DNA of 64,000 nt, taken from Pseudomonadota bacterium. Lineage in GTDB: Bacteria; Desulfobacterota; Binatia; Binatales; Binataceae. The notes beneath the pieces were generated by a model. The model saw only the letters and a program-made list of their open reading frames with translations, had not been told where the DNA came from and did not search any database. Of this stretch, positions 47,009 through 56,260 are shown in pieces (positions within the stretch are counted from its first letter, which is position 1; each line of letters starts with the position of its first letter). The DNA lies in assembly GCA_021324885.1 (NCBI GenBank), contig JAJPIF010000025.1, positions 296,713-360,712 on the forward strand, read 5' to 3'. The translations under genes and the position numbers were made by a program.

Positions 47009-47293
47009 ATGAAGTGCTGGAAATGCGCAACCGAGATCGATACTCGCGAACGGGTCGAGTTTCGCGCCGTGTGTCCCTCATGCGGTTGGGCGCTGCATGT
47101 TTGCCGCAACTGCCGGCACTATGATCCTTCCTATTACAACCAATGCCGCGAGACGGCAGCCGAGCGCGTGGTCGACAAGGAACGCGCCAACTTTTGCGAT
47201 TATTTTGCGCCCGCAACGGCGTCCGCCAGCCCGCAGACGTCAGCATCGGCCCGCGCCCAACTGGAAGCGTTGTTTAAGAAACAGCCAGGTTAA
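47009..47293 (+). CDS. Conserved zinc-ribbon protein of unknown function
   Basis: A 94-residue protein with three cysteine pairs: CWKC at residues 3-6, CPSC and CRNC, then single cysteines in YNQC and NFCDYF. The pattern CRNCRHYDP with DKERANFCDYF recurs in small deltaproteobacterial proteins, as I recall, without assigned function. It probably binds one or two zinc ions. The C-terminal 30 residues are low-complexity (Ala/Ser/Gln). It is divergent from xerC and followed 19 bases later by a lipoprotein gene. It could take part in protein or nucleic-acid binding. Confidence 0.7.
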   Translation: MKCWKCATEIDTRERVEFRAVCPSCGWALHVCRNCRHYDPSYYNQCRETAAERVVDKERANFCDYFAPATASASPQTSASARAQLEALFKKQPG

Positions 47294-47312
47294 GGAAGAG
47301 AGGCAGGCATTC

Positions 47313-47744
47313 TTGAGACGAAAATCGGCCTGTTTTCCGCCAGTTCGCTCCCAACCGCTTTTTGCTTTGACCGCGGTCATAACTGTTCTTGCCGCGCTTT
47401 TGTGCGGATGCCAGCCCTCCGATAGTCCTCGCGCGGTCGTGGAGCACTTCATCCAGGCGCGTTATCTGGCGAACGATTTCAAGGGCAGCGAGCGATGGTG
47501 CACCGGGCCGGCGCTCGCCAAACTCCATAAGGAGGAAGCCGCGCCGCTTCGAGAAACCGCGACCGGCAAGACCGCGATTCATTACCGGCTGGATCAGGAA
47601 CGGGACAGCGGCAGCCGGGTGATCTACGTGTTCGTGGCCACCATCGACGCGCCTGACGGCTCCTCGTTTGATCGGAAGTGGATGATCACCGCACGCCGGG
47701 AAGGCGATAGCTGGAAGGTGTCGAATTACAGTGAGTACGACTGA
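47313..47744 (+). CDS. Small lipoprotein (NTF2-like candidate)
   Basis: A 143-residue exported protein beginning with TTG, with AGGCAGG upstream. The N-terminus is basic, then a hydrophobic stretch (LFALTAVITVLAALLCGC) ends in a lipobox-like Cys. The remainder, starting PRAVVEHFIQARYLANDF, fits the helix-then-sheet pattern of NTF2-like or DUF4878-type small lipoproteins, with WMITARREGDSWKVSNY as the last strands. Function is unknown. Its TGA is 26 bases before the glmU ATG, so it may be co-transcribed with glmU-glmS. Confidence 0.7.
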   Translation: MRRKSACFPPVRSQPLFALTAVITVLAALLCGCQPSDSPRAVVEHFIQARYLANDFKGSERWCTGPALAKLHKEEAAPLRETATGKTAIHYRLDQERDSGSRVIYVFVATIDAPDGSSFDRKWMITARREGDSWKVSNYSEYD

Positions 47745-47769
47745 ACCGATCGAGCGCCGCGGAGAATCG

Positions 47770-49194
47770 ATGCCGTTGGCTGCGATCACCCTGGCGGCGG
47801 GGCTGGGGACCCGGATGCGCTCGGGGCGCGCCAAGGTGCTGCATGAACTGGCCGGCGAGCCCATGATCTTCCATTCATTACGGCCGCTGCTCGCCGTCCG
47901 CGCCAATCCGGTGATCGTGGTTGTGGGGCATCAGGCGGAGCAGGTCCAAGCCGTCGTGCGCGGGGCGTTTGACTCCGCCGGAATCAGGTTCGCGCACCAG
48001 GACGTACAGCGCGGCACCGGACATGCCGCGATGTGCGCGATGGACTGTCTGCCGCGGTCATTCGAGGGCCAGGTCTTGATCACCTACGGCGATATGCCGC
48101 GACTGCAACCAGGCACCATTTCCAGCTTTATGAGGGCGCATGGTGAAAGCGGCGCCGCGCTTTCGTTTATTTCGGTCAAATTGGACGATGGGGGCGCGTA
48201 CGGACGCGTGGTGCGCGACGACGACGGCCAGGTTGCGGCAATCGTGGAGGCCCGCGACGCGACGCCGGACCAGCGCGCGATTGGCGAGATCAACACCGGC
48301 GTCTATGCCGCGTCTGCGGCGTTTTTGCGCAGCGCGCTTGGCGCGATCGGATCCGGCAATGCGCAAGGCGAGTATTATCTGACCGACCTGGTTGCGATCG
48401 CGCGCGGCCGCGGACTGATGGTCAACGCTTTTGTAGCCGCGGATTTCTCGGAGTTCGCCGGAATCAATTCACGGGAGGAACTGGCAGCCGTGAACGCTGA
48501 CTTGCGCGCAGCCATCAACGCCAGGCTGATGGCTTCAGGCGTTACCCTGATCGATCCTGCCACCGCTTATATCGGCGAGCAGGTCGAGATCGGAATCGAC
48601 ACCATCATCGGACCCAACGTGCAGATCCTCGGCCGCAGTCGGATCGGCTGCGGCGTCCGCATCGACGGCACCGCATGGCTTAGCGACGTGGTGATCGGCG
48701 ATCGCAGCCATCTGAAGATCGGCATCCGCGCCGAACAGTGCCGGATCGGCCCGGATTGCGAAGTCGGCCCGTTTGCCCATCTGCGCGAGGGTACCGAGCT
48801 GGAGGGCCGCAACCGCATCGGCAATTTCGTTGAGACCAAAAAGGCGCGCATCGGTTGGGGCACCAAGGCCAGCCATCTGAGCTATCTCGGCGACGCCAGC
48901 GTGGGTCGCGAAACCAATGTGGGATGCGGGGTGATCACGGTGAATTACGACGGCTACGAGAAGCACCGCACCGAGATTGGCGACCGCTGCATGGTCGGAT
49001 GCGACACGCAACTGATTGCACCAGTCAAGGTCGGCAACGATGTGTATGTGGCCTCAGGCACCACGATCCTGCGCGACGTGCCCGACGGATGCCTGGTGAT
49101 GTCGCATCATCCGCAGCGCGAAAAGCCCGGATGGACCGCCAACTGGCATCAACGCCACAAGGCCAACCAGCCCGGCGGCGATTCGGAGTCCTGA
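47770..49194 (+). CDS. glmU: Bifunctional UDP-GlcNAc pyrophosphorylase / GlcN-1-P acetyltransferase
   Basis: A 474-residue enzyme that acetylates glucosamine-1-phosphate and then uridylates it to UDP-GlcNAc, the precursor of peptidoglycan and LPS. The N-terminal nucleotidyltransferase has LAAGLGTRMRS, QRGTGHA and YGDMP. The C-terminal left-handed beta-helix has many hexapeptide repeats (about residues 250-440) and the GVITVNYDGYEKHRTEIG block containing catalytic residues. GGAG is 5 bases before the ATG at 47770; the frame also opens at a GTG at 47731, which would overlap the lipoprotein gene. glmS follows after 19 bases. Confidence 0.97.
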   Translation: MPLAAITLAAGLGTRMRSGRAKVLHELAGEPMIFHSLRPLLAVRANPVIVVVGHQAEQVQAVVRGAFDSAGIRFAHQDVQRGTGHAAMCAMDCLPRSFEGQVLITYGDMPRLQPGTISSFMRAHGESGAALSFISVKLDDGGAYGRVVRDDDGQVAAIVEARDATPDQRAIGEINTGVYAASAAFLRSALGAIGSGNAQGEYYLTDLVAIARGRGLMVNAFVAADFSEFAGINSREELAAVNADLRAAINARLMASGVTLIDPATAYIGEQVEIGIDTIIGPNVQILGRSRIGCGVRIDGTAWLSDVVIGDRSHLKIGIRAEQCRIGPDCEVGPFAHLREGTELEGRNRIGNFVETKKARIGWGTKASHLSYLGDASVGRETNVGCGVITVNYDGYEKHRTEIGDRCMVGCDTQLIAPVKVGNDVYVASGTTILRDVPDGCLVMSHHPQREKPGWTANWHQRHKANQPGGDSES

Positions 49195-49213
49195 AGCACG
49201 GAGTACTGATCAG

Positions 49214-51046
49214 ATGTGCGGCATTGTCGGCTACGTCGGCCATCGCGAAGCGGTGCCGATCCTGATTGCGGGACTGAAGCGGTTGGAGTATCGCGGTTAC
49301 GATTCCGCAGGCGTCGCGACGCTGGGTGCGGACGGCAAACTGGACGTGCGCCGCGCAGTGGACAAACTGGTCAACCTGGAAAAGCTGCTCGAAGTCCGGC
49401 CGCTGTCAGGCAATGCGGGCATCGGCCACACCCGCTGGGCCACGCACGGACGCCCTTCGGAGGAAAATGCCCATCCGCATAAAGCCGGCCCCGTCGCGGT
49501 AATCCATAACGGAATTGTCGAAAACTATGTCGAGTTGCGCGACGCTCTGGTGCGCCGGGGCCATCGGATGGCCTCGCAGACCGACACCGAAGTGATCGCG
49601 CATCTGATCGAGGAAAAGGTCAAAGCCGACCGTCCGCTGACCGATGCCGTGCTGGAAACGGTGCGCGAGTTGCGCGGATCATTTTCGATCGTGGTGCTGT
49701 CCGAAACCGCGCCGGGAAAGCTGGTCGCGGCCAAAACCGCCACACCACTGGTCATCGGGCTGGGCGAGGGCGAGAACCTGGTCGCATCGGACATACCAGC
49801 ACTGCTCGAGCATACCCGGCGCACGATCGTGCTGGAGGACGGCGAGGTCGCCGAACTCAGCGCCGATGAACTGCGCCTGATGACATTTAACGGCGCGCCG
49901 ATCAAACGATCCCCCCGCTACATCGAATGGGACGCGGTGGCGGCGACCAAGGCCGGATTCCGCCACTACCTGCGCAAGGAGATCGCGGAGCAGCCGCAGG
50001 CGTGGATCGACACCCTGCGCGGGCGCGTCCACGCCGATTCGCGCAGCGTCGGGCTGGACGAGGAAATCTTCCCGGGCGGCAATCCGCGTGCGATCAACCG
50101 GATTGTGATGGTCAGCGCGGGCGCGTCCTGGATTTCCTCGTGCATCGGCAAGTTCATGTTCGAGGAGCTGTGCGGGATTCCGGCGGAAGTCGATTACTCG
50201 GCCGAATTCCGCTACCGGCGCCCCGCAATCGACGAACGCACGATGGTGGTCGCGGTGTCACAGTCCGGCGAGACCGCCGACACGCTGGCCGCAATCGAGG
50301 AGGCGCGCAATCGCGGCTCGCACGTGCTGGCGCTGACCAACACCGTGGATTCGTCGATCGCGCGCAAGGCCCACGCGCAGTTCTATACGCGATGCGGGCC
50401 GGAGATCAGCGTCACCACCACCAAATGCTTCCTGACGCAGATCGAGGCGTTTTACCTGATCGCGATCCACATGGCGCAGCGGCTGGGCCGGATCGGCGAA
50501 GCGGAGGTCAAGCAACTGATCGAGCCGGCGCTGGCGATTGCGGCGCAGATCGAAGCGGTAATCGGCAAGGAGCGGCAGATCGAGAAGATTGCGCGCAAGT
50601 ACGGCAAGGCGCATGACTTTCTCTATCTCGGCCGCGGCATCAACTATCCCGTGGCTCTGGAAGGCGCGCTCAAGCTGAAGGAAATCTCCTACATCCATGC
50701 CGAAGGCTACTCGGCGGGGGAGATGAAGCACGGGCCGATCGCGCTAATCGACGAGAACATGCCAGTGGTGGTGCTGATTCCCAACGACAACGTGTTCGAA
50801 AAGACGCTGTCCAACCTCAAGGAAGTTGAATCGCGCAACGGCCGCATCATCGCGGTGACCGACCACCACAACGCGGAACTCGAAGAAGTGGCGTGGGAGA
50901 TAATCACGGTCCCGCAAACCCATCGCCTGCTGACCCCGGTCCTGCTGACCGTCCCGCTGCAACTGCTGGCCTATCATATCGCAGTCTATCGCGGGACCGA
51001 CGTGGACCAGCCCAGGAATCTGGCCAAGTCGGTGACAGTGGAGTAA
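49214..51046 (+). CDS. glmS: Glutamine-fructose-6-phosphate aminotransferase
   Basis: A 610-residue enzyme making glucosamine-6-phosphate from fructose-6-phosphate and glutamine, the committed step of amino-sugar synthesis. The N-terminal class II amidotransferase has the nucleophile Cys2 (MCGIVGYVG) and GIGHTRWATHG. Two SIS domains follow, with VAVSQSGETADTLAAI and the C-terminal DQPRNLAKSVTVE. It is 19 bases downstream of glmU, so the pair forms an operon supplying UDP-GlcNAc. No glmS ribozyme leader is possible in the short gap. Confidence 0.98.
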   Translation: MCGIVGYVGHREAVPILIAGLKRLEYRGYDSAGVATLGADGKLDVRRAVDKLVNLEKLLEVRPLSGNAGIGHTRWATHGRPSEENAHPHKAGPVAVIHNGIVENYVELRDALVRRGHRMASQTDTEVIAHLIEEKVKADRPLTDAVLETVRELRGSFSIVVLSETAPGKLVAAKTATPLVIGLGEGENLVASDIPALLEHTRRTIVLEDGEVAELSADELRLMTFNGAPIKRSPRYIEWDAVAATKAGFRHYLRKEIAEQPQAWIDTLRGRVHADSRSVGLDEEIFPGGNPRAINRIVMVSAGASWISSCIGKFMFEELCGIPAEVDYSAEFRYRRPAIDERTMVVAVSQSGETADTLAAIEEARNRGSHVLALTNTVDSSIARKAHAQFYTRCGPEISVTTTKCFLTQIEAFYLIAIHMAQRLGRIGEAEVKQLIEPALAIAAQIEAVIGKERQIEKIARKYGKAHDFLYLGRGINYPVALEGALKLKEISYIHAEGYSAGEMKHGPIALIDENMPVVVLIPNDNVFEKTLSNLKEVESRNGRIIAVTDHHNAELEEVAWEIITVPQTHRLLTPVLLTVPLQLLAYHIAVYRGTDVDQPRNLAKSVTVE

Positions 51047-51129
51047 GGGCTTTGTGGGGCGGGCGAAGTCTACCGAGCCGGGGGAATATCACCGCTTACC
51101 TGGCGCCGCGCGTCGTCCACCCATGCCTA

Positions 51130-51158
51130 TTCACTGTGCAATTGTGCGGGTATAGGAT
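51130..51158 (+). promoter_or_regulatory. Candidate promoter of the RibBA gene
   Basis: TTCACT at 51130-51135 and TAGGAT at 51153-51158, with 17 bases between, each match four of six consensus bases. No FMN riboswitch core is recognisable in the 154-base gap after glmS. Confidence 0.3.
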
Positions 51159-51200
51159 AAAAAATATCTCCGATAAGAGGCGCCGGGTCCCGAGCGAGCG

Positions 51201-52391
51201 ATGTTCAACGAGCTGATTTTACGCGAATCACAGGCTGAAGCTCCCTTTGTCAGCGTCGAGGAGGCTCTGGAAGAGATCCGTCGCGGCCGCATGATCATCC
51301 TCATGGATGATGAACAGCGGGAGAACGAAGGCGATCTGTGTATGGCGGCCGAGAAGGTTACGCCTGAGGCGATCAACTTCATGGCGAAGTACGGCCGCGG
51401 GCTGATCTGCCTGGCGATGGCGCCGGAGCGAATCGAGCGGCTGGGCCTCGGCATGATGGTGGGCGACAATCAGGCGCCGCTGGGCACCGCGTTTACGGTA
51501 TCGATCAATGCGCGCCGGGTTTCCGGCTCCGGGGTCTCCGCTCACGATCGCGCCACCACCATTCTCCAGGCCGTGCGCGAGGACGCCACCGGCGCGGAGT
51601 TCGTTACCCCCGGCCATATCTATCCCTTGCGCGCGCGCGAGGGCGGAGTGCTGGTGCGGACCGGCCAGACCGAGGGCGGCGTTGATCTCTCCAGTTTGGC
51701 GGGATTGAAGCCCGCCGCGGTGATTTGCGAAATTCTCAAAAACGACGGCACGATGGCGCGGCGCGACGACCTGGTCGATTTCGCCCGCGAGCACAATCTG
51801 AAGATTCTCACCGTTGCCGACATTATCGAATCGCGCCTGCGCAATGAAACCCTGATCCAGCGCGTCGCCGATGCCCGGTTGCCGACCGAATTCGGTGAAT
51901 TCCGGGCCTGCGTGTATCGCGATCGGGTGGATATGACCGAGCATCTCGTTCTGATCATGGGCAAAGTCGATCCGGCGGTCCCAATCATGGTCCGGGCCCA
52001 TCGCGAATACCTGCCCGGCGATGTCTTTGGCTACCTGGAACGCAACACCCGCAATCTGCTGACGGCCTCAATGGCGCATATCGCCGCCGCACGCAACGGC
52101 GTGATTCTGTACCTCAAGCGCAACTTCAACGCGATCGCGTCCGAACTGAACGGCGCCTTGCAGGATCCGCGGCGGGTCACCACTCACACCAATGCGCTGG
52201 GCGGCGATTTCCGCGAATACGGGATTGGAGCACAGATCCTGCGCGACGTCGGTGTGCGCAAGATTATCGTGGTCTCGGACCGGGTCCCGCGGCTGGCGAA
52301 TCTGCCCGGCTACGGCTTGGAGATTGTGGACAGCGTCCCGCTTTCGATGAATGAACCGGCGCAGATAACTCATACCAACGGCCATCAGTAA
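51201..52391 (+). CDS. RibBA homologue: DHBP synthase with degenerate cyclohydrolase II domain
   Basis: A 396-residue riboflavin-pathway protein. Residues about 13-213 match 3,4-dihydroxy-2-butanone-4-phosphate synthase, with [20 protein letters not shown] and [14 protein letters not shown]. The metal-site HTEA motif reads QTEG. The C-terminal half has the fold landmarks of GTP cyclohydrolase II ([36 protein letters not shown]), but the zinc cysteines of HSECLTGD and RCDCG are lost ([17 protein letters not shown]) and the catalytic RQEGRGIGL stretch is replaced by KRNFNAIAS. It can hardly hydrolyse GTP. Butanone-phosphate synthesis is the likelier activity, if the QTEG variant is active. Confidence 0.9.
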   Translation: MFNELILRESQAEAPFVSVEEALEEIRRGRMIILMDDEQRENEGDLCMAAEKVTPEAINFMAKYGRGLICLAMAPERIERLGLGMMVGDNQAPLGTAFTVSINARRVSGSGVSAHDRATTILQAVREDATGAEFVTPGHIYPLRAREGGVLVRTGQTEGGVDLSSLAGLKPAAVICEILKNDGTMARRDDLVDFAREHNLKILTVADIIESRLRNETLIQRVADARLPTEFGEFRACVYRDRVDMTEHLVLIMGKVDPAVPIMVRAHREYLPGDVFGYLERNTRNLLTASMAHIAAARNGVILYLKRNFNAIASELNGALQDPRRVTTHTNALGGDFREYGIGAQILRDVGVRKIIVVSDRVPRLANLPGYGLEIVDSVPLSMNEPAQITHTNGHQ

Positions 52392-52435
52392 ATGTCGGGC
52401 CGCGTGCCGCCCGGTTCGTATTATTTTTCGCGCCA

Positions 52436-54214
52436 GTGCCCGCTGCGAAACATTCAGCACAGTCCCGTCTCGCCTGGTGGTCCGGCGCGCTCACAATATC
52501 GATCTTGACGGCCGCGCTGGGCCGCGCGCCGGTTTGGGCGGCCTTGCCGAAACCAGATCGGGTTGTGCGGATAACCTCGGCGACGCTGGTCGAAAACACC
52601 GCCCATCAAACCGTCCTGCGCGTCGATGCCACGATCCTGCCCGGATGGCACATCAACTCGGACCGGCCCTCCAGTCCCGATTACATCGCGACCACGCTCT
52701 CGGTTAAGCCGCCGCCGTCAATCAGCCTCAGATCGATCCGATATCCGCCGGCCGAACTGATCGCGCCGGCCTTCTCGATGGGCGAGAAGCTGTCGGTTTT
52801 TACCGGCGCGGTTACGTTCGAAGCGGCATTGGCAAACCGTGGACAGATCAAAGCGGCCGAGCAGTTGCCGTTTGACTTGTCGCTCGACTACCAGGCCTGC
52901 AACGACCGCCAATGCCTGCGCCCGGTGACGATCACCAAAAACGTGACGCTGCAATGGCCCGGGAGGCCGGCCGGCGCCGGGCCGCCGCTCAAGGTCTATG
53001 CGCAGGCGCCGACGCCATCGACCGGCCAAAACCTGTTCGCCCGCTACGGGTTCCTCCTGGGTTTCCTGATGGTGTTTTTGGGCGGTTTGGCGCTGAACCT
53101 GACGCCCTGCGTCTATCCGCTGATCGGCGTAACAATCGCTTACTTCGGCAACCAGGGCGGGGGCGGAACGCGGCGGGTTTTGACTTTGGCCGCGCTTTAT
53201 GTCGTGGGAATTGCCTTGATGTTCTCCGCCCTGGGCACCATGGCCGCGCTTTCGGGCGGATTATTCGGCGCAGCCCTGGAAAATCGCTATGTGCTCGGGG
53301 CTATCGCCGCCCTGATGCTGGTGCTGGCGGCCTCCAGCTTCGGATGGTTCTCTTTGCAGGCCCCGGCCTGGATGCTGCAGCGCGCGGGTGCCGCTCGACC
53401 TGGCTACATGGGGTCGCTCTTGATGGGGCTGGGGATGGGCGTCGTTGCCGCGCCCTGCATCGGTCCGTTCGTGCTGGGCCTGCTGCTCCTGATCGAGCAC
53501 AGCCGCAGCGTTCTGCTCGGATTCGCGGCCTTCTTCGTCCTGGCGATGGGAATGGGCCTGCCCTATATTGTTTTGGCCCTCGCCGCCGGAAGCATCCGCA
53601 GTCTGCCGCGGTCGGGTGAATGGCTGGCCTGGGTCGAGCACCTGTTTGGCTTCGTTCTGATTGGCCTGGCGCTATATTTTATCGATCCCCTGATTCCGGG
53701 CCGCCTGGCGACGCGGCTGCTGCCCTACTACAGCGCGGCAGCCGGAATCTACCTGGGTTTCATATCGCCGCACGGACGACGGCCGCGCCCGTTCGCGCTA
53801 TTCAAGGGCGCCGTCGGAACGCTTTCGGCAGCGGTGCTGATCTATCTGCTCACACCTGCCGGCAAGGTGCCGGCGTTAGCCTTTCAACCTTATGACGCGG
53901 CGCGATTGTCGGCGGCCGCAGCAGAGCATAAACCAGTCCTGATCGATTTTGGCGCCGATTGGTGTATCCCGTGCCGCGAGATGGAGCACACGACCTTCAG
54001 GAATCCTGCGGTGATATCGGAGGCGCGCCGCTTCGTCGCGCTGCGGGCCGACCTGACCCATCTCGATCGCCGCAACGATGACCTCGTCAGTGAGTACCGT
54101 ATCCAGGGCGTGCCGACGCTGGTACTGTTGGACAGCTCCGGCAGTGTGCGCAAACGGATGGTGGGTTACGTCGGTCCGAGCGAGATGCTGAAATCGCTCA
54201 AAGCGGTGAATTAG
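52436..54214 (+). CDS. dsbD: Thiol:disulfide interchange protein DsbD
   Basis: A 592-residue inner-membrane reductase that carries electrons from cytoplasmic thioredoxin to periplasmic thiols. A signal segment precedes the N-terminal DsbD-alpha domain with Cys in DYQACNDRQC. The membrane core (about residues 200-450) has NLTPCVYPLIG and AAPCIGPFVLG, the two transmembrane cysteines. The C-terminal thioredoxin-like domain has DWCIPCREME. All six redox cysteines are present. The start is GTG. Its stop overlaps the convergent glycosyltransferase stop by four bases. Confidence 0.95.
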   Translation: MPAAKHSAQSRLAWWSGALTISILTAALGRAPVWAALPKPDRVVRITSATLVENTAHQTVLRVDATILPGWHINSDRPSSPDYIATTLSVKPPPSISLRSIRYPPAELIAPAFSMGEKLSVFTGAVTFEAALANRGQIKAAEQLPFDLSLDYQACNDRQCLRPVTITKNVTLQWPGRPAGAGPPLKVYAQAPTPSTGQNLFARYGFLLGFLMVFLGGLALNLTPCVYPLIGVTIAYFGNQGGGGTRRVLTLAALYVVGIALMFSALGTMAALSGGLFGAALENRYVLGAIAALMLVLAASSFGWFSLQAPAWMLQRAGAARPGYMGSLLMGLGMGVVAAPCIGPFVLGLLLLIEHSRSVLLGFAAFFVLAMGMGLPYIVLALAAGSIRSLPRSGEWLAWVEHLFGFVLIGLALYFIDPLIPGRLATRLLPYYSAAAGIYLGFISPHGRRPRPFALFKGAVGTLSAAVLIYLLTPAGKVPALAFQPYDAARLSAAAAEHKPVLIDFGADWCIPCREMEHTTFRNPAVISEARRFVALRADLTHLDRRNDDLVSEYRIQGVPTLVLLDSSGSVRKRMVGYVGPSEMLKSLKAVN

Positions 54215-54966
54215 TCCTCGCGCGGCGCGCGGCTGGCGCGCAAGTCGCCATAGAGCCGGAACAGTTCCATAAATGCCCTGATTATAACCTTGGGGCTGGC
54301 GCCTGACTGCTCGCCGGCCAGCCGCGGCAGATGGCCGACTTCGACTTCGGCGATGCGCGCCCCGCGAGCGGCAACTTTGACCATCAGTTCGGTGGAGATC
54401 ATCGCGCCGCGCGCACGCAGGTCCAGGTCGCGGATGAACTCCCGTTTGAACAGCTTAAAGCCGCAATCGATGTCGGTGATCCGGATTTTGAACAGCATAC
54501 GTACCAGCGCGGTCCAGGCTTTGCCGTTAAGCCGCCGGATCAGGCGATCCGCCCGCCGCACCCGCCTCCCGACGACGACATCGTATTGCGGCACCATCGG
54601 GACCAAGTGGTCGAGTTCGCCGGCGTCAAACTGGCCGTCGCCGTCGCACAGCAGCACGTAAGGCAAAGTCGCCGCCCGGATTCCCGAAATGACCGCGCCT
54701 CCGTAGCCGCGATTTACCGGATGATGCACGACTTTGATGCCGGGCACGGACGCCGCCAGTGCGTCGGCGAGCTGACCGGTACGATCACGACTGCCGTCGT
54801 TGACGATTATGATTTCGTGCTGGAGGGCGAAGCGATCCAGTTGACTGCGGAAATTGTCGACGACGCGAGTTACGTTTTCCTCCTCGTTGTGACACGGGAG
54901 AAAAACGCTGAGGCCGGGAAGCCGGCGCTGCGACGGTTCAGGGCGGGCTGATAGAGCTTCACTCAT
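54211..54966 (-). CDS. Family 2 glycosyltransferase (polyprenol-phosphate sugar type)
   Basis: A 251-residue GT-A fold transferase. The N-terminal LSVFLPCHNEEENV, IIIVNDGSRDRTGQL and the metal-binding LCDGDGQFD are typical of the DPM1/dolichol-phosphate-mannose-like group that loads sugar on polyprenyl phosphate. The usual C-terminal membrane helices of the longer members are absent, so it is likely peripheral. It could supply sugars for lipid or envelope modification. Sugar and acceptor are not predictable. It shares four bases with the end of dsbD. Confidence 0.92.
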   Translation of the reverse strand: MSEALSARPEPSQRRLPGLSVFLPCHNEEENVTRVVDNFRSQLDRFALQHEIIIVNDGSRDRTGQLADALAASVPGIKVVHHPVNRGYGGAVISGIRAATLPYVLLCDGDGQFDAGELDHLVPMVPQYDVVVGRRVRRADRLIRRLNGKAWTALVRMLFKIRITDIDCGFKLFKREFIRDLDLRARGAMISTELMVKVAARGARIAEVEVGHLPRLAGEQSGASPKVIIRAFMELFRLYGDLRASRAPRED

Positions 54967-55079
54967 GCTCCAACTACGGATGCGGGCGTGAATTTTCCGG
55001 GTGGGAAATAAAAGACCGCCTGCGCAACACCCGCAAAAATCGCCGTTGGCAAGGCTGAAGTTCCGCGTCTGTGGCCGTT

Positions 55080-55556
55080 TCAGTCGCCGATCGTGCGATA
55101 ACCGCCGCGATAAAACAGCAACGGTTTGGCATCGCGGGTTTCAGCCTCTTCGATCAGGCCCACGTAGATGGTATGGTCTCCGCCGTCGAAGGACGCGTAA
55201 ACCTTGCATTCCAGGTAAGCCAGGACGCCATGGAGGATCGGAGCGCCGTTGCCGCCGCGCCGGTAGGCCACACCTTCGAATTTTTCGCCGCCGCTCACCG
55301 CGAAGCGCCGCGAGATATCTTCCTGATCCTCGGCCAGGATGTTGACCGTAAATACTTTGCTCTCCTCGAAACACGGGTAACTTTCCGCCTTCTTGTCAAC
55401 GCAGATCACCAGCAGCGGCGGATCCAGCGAAAGCGAACTTACCGCATTGGCAGTCAGCCCGTGGAGTTTGCCTTCTTTGGAGAACGTGGTGATCACGGTA
55501 ACGCCAGTGGCATAGTGGCCCATAACCCGGCGCAATTCGCTTTTGTCTATCGGCAT
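55080..55556 (-). CDS. Flavin reductase family protein (1)
   Basis: A 158-residue split-barrel flavin reductase domain protein, reducing FMN or FAD with NAD(P)H for a partner monooxygenase. The N-terminus LRRVMGHYATGVTVIT and the segments GLTANAVSSLSLDPPLLVICV and FTVNILAEDQ are characteristic. It is the second of two adjacent family members on this strand, 49 bases after the first. The monooxygenase partner is not next to it; the nearest flavin monooxygenase in the window is the LLM enzyme at 62753. Confidence 0.93.
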   Translation of the reverse strand: MPIDKSELRRVMGHYATGVTVITTFSKEGKLHGLTANAVSSLSLDPPLLVICVDKKAESYPCFEESKVFTVNILAEDQEDISRRFAVSGGEKFEGVAYRRGGNGAPILHGVLAYLECKVYASFDGGDHTIYVGLIEEAETRDAKPLLFYRGGYRTIGD

Positions 55557-55605
55557 GGCATACGCTCCGCGACCGATGCTATCAAACCCAATCGAAATCG
55601 GTCAA

Positions 55606-56124
55606 TTACGCCTGCCATCCTGAACGATCACGCCTGATCACGGTTTTGCCGCCGAGATAAACGTAGTCCAAATCCAGCGAAGTGAGCGGCCGGTCCGCCT
55701 CATTGATCCGAGTCCCCACCGGCGACGCGATTAGCAGGTGATGGTCGCCAGCGGCCACGCAATCTACCACCCTCGCCTCGACGCTGGCCGCCGCTTCCTT
55801 CAACCAGGGGACGTTGAGCCGCGGCGACATCTCATATCGCATCTGTTGCAGGTTGTCGGGACGCCGCGACGCGGGGGAAAGGAAATAATCCTCGAGATGG
55901 CGGCTGCGATGGCCCACGAGATTGAGTCCGAAAACGCCGGTGCGGGCGATCACGTTCGCTGAGAAATGTTCCCGATCAACCGCCGCCATCAGCAACGGCG
56001 GCTCACCGGAGACCTGCGTCACCCAGGATGAGGACATTCCATGGTGATGCTGTCCGTCGGCAACCGTCAACACGTAAATGCCGGTAGTCAACAAGGCCAT
56101 AAAAGCCGCGAGGTCAGAATCCAT
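55606..56124 (-). CDS. Flavin reductase family protein (2)
   Basis: A 172-residue protein with the same fold as its downstream neighbour but divergent sequence: FMALLTTGIYVLTVADGQHHHGMSSS in place of the usual start, then SWVTQVSGEPPLLMAAVDREHF and GVFGLNLV. The chosen ATG at 56122-56124 has GGAGG about 9 bases upstream; an ATG at 56187 and the longer frame remain possible. Flavin may be bound for reduction or used as a sensor or electron carrier. The histidine triplet at the glycine turn is unusual. Confidence 0.85.
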   Translation of the reverse strand: MDSDLAAFMALLTTGIYVLTVADGQHHHGMSSSWVTQVSGEPPLLMAAVDREHFSANVIARTGVFGLNLVGHRSRHLEDYFLSPASRRPDNLQQMRYEMSPRLNVPWLKEAAASVEARVVDCVAAGDHHLLIASPVGTRINEADRPLTSLDLDYVYLGGKTVIRRDRSGWQA

Positions 56125-56260
56125 TTCGCAGTTGCCTCCCAGGCCGGCCCGCATACCGCCCTTGGACGGCATTTTGCTAAATCTCATCGAAATAAGTAAA
56201 TGCCTTTCTTGACCTGGAGCACCGTGGAAGCTTACATCAAAGACAGAAAAATTTTTTCCG

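Noticed and set aside
51047-51200. Possible FMN riboswitch before the RibBA gene
   Set aside because: The gap is short and the conserved FMN aptamer segments are not visible.
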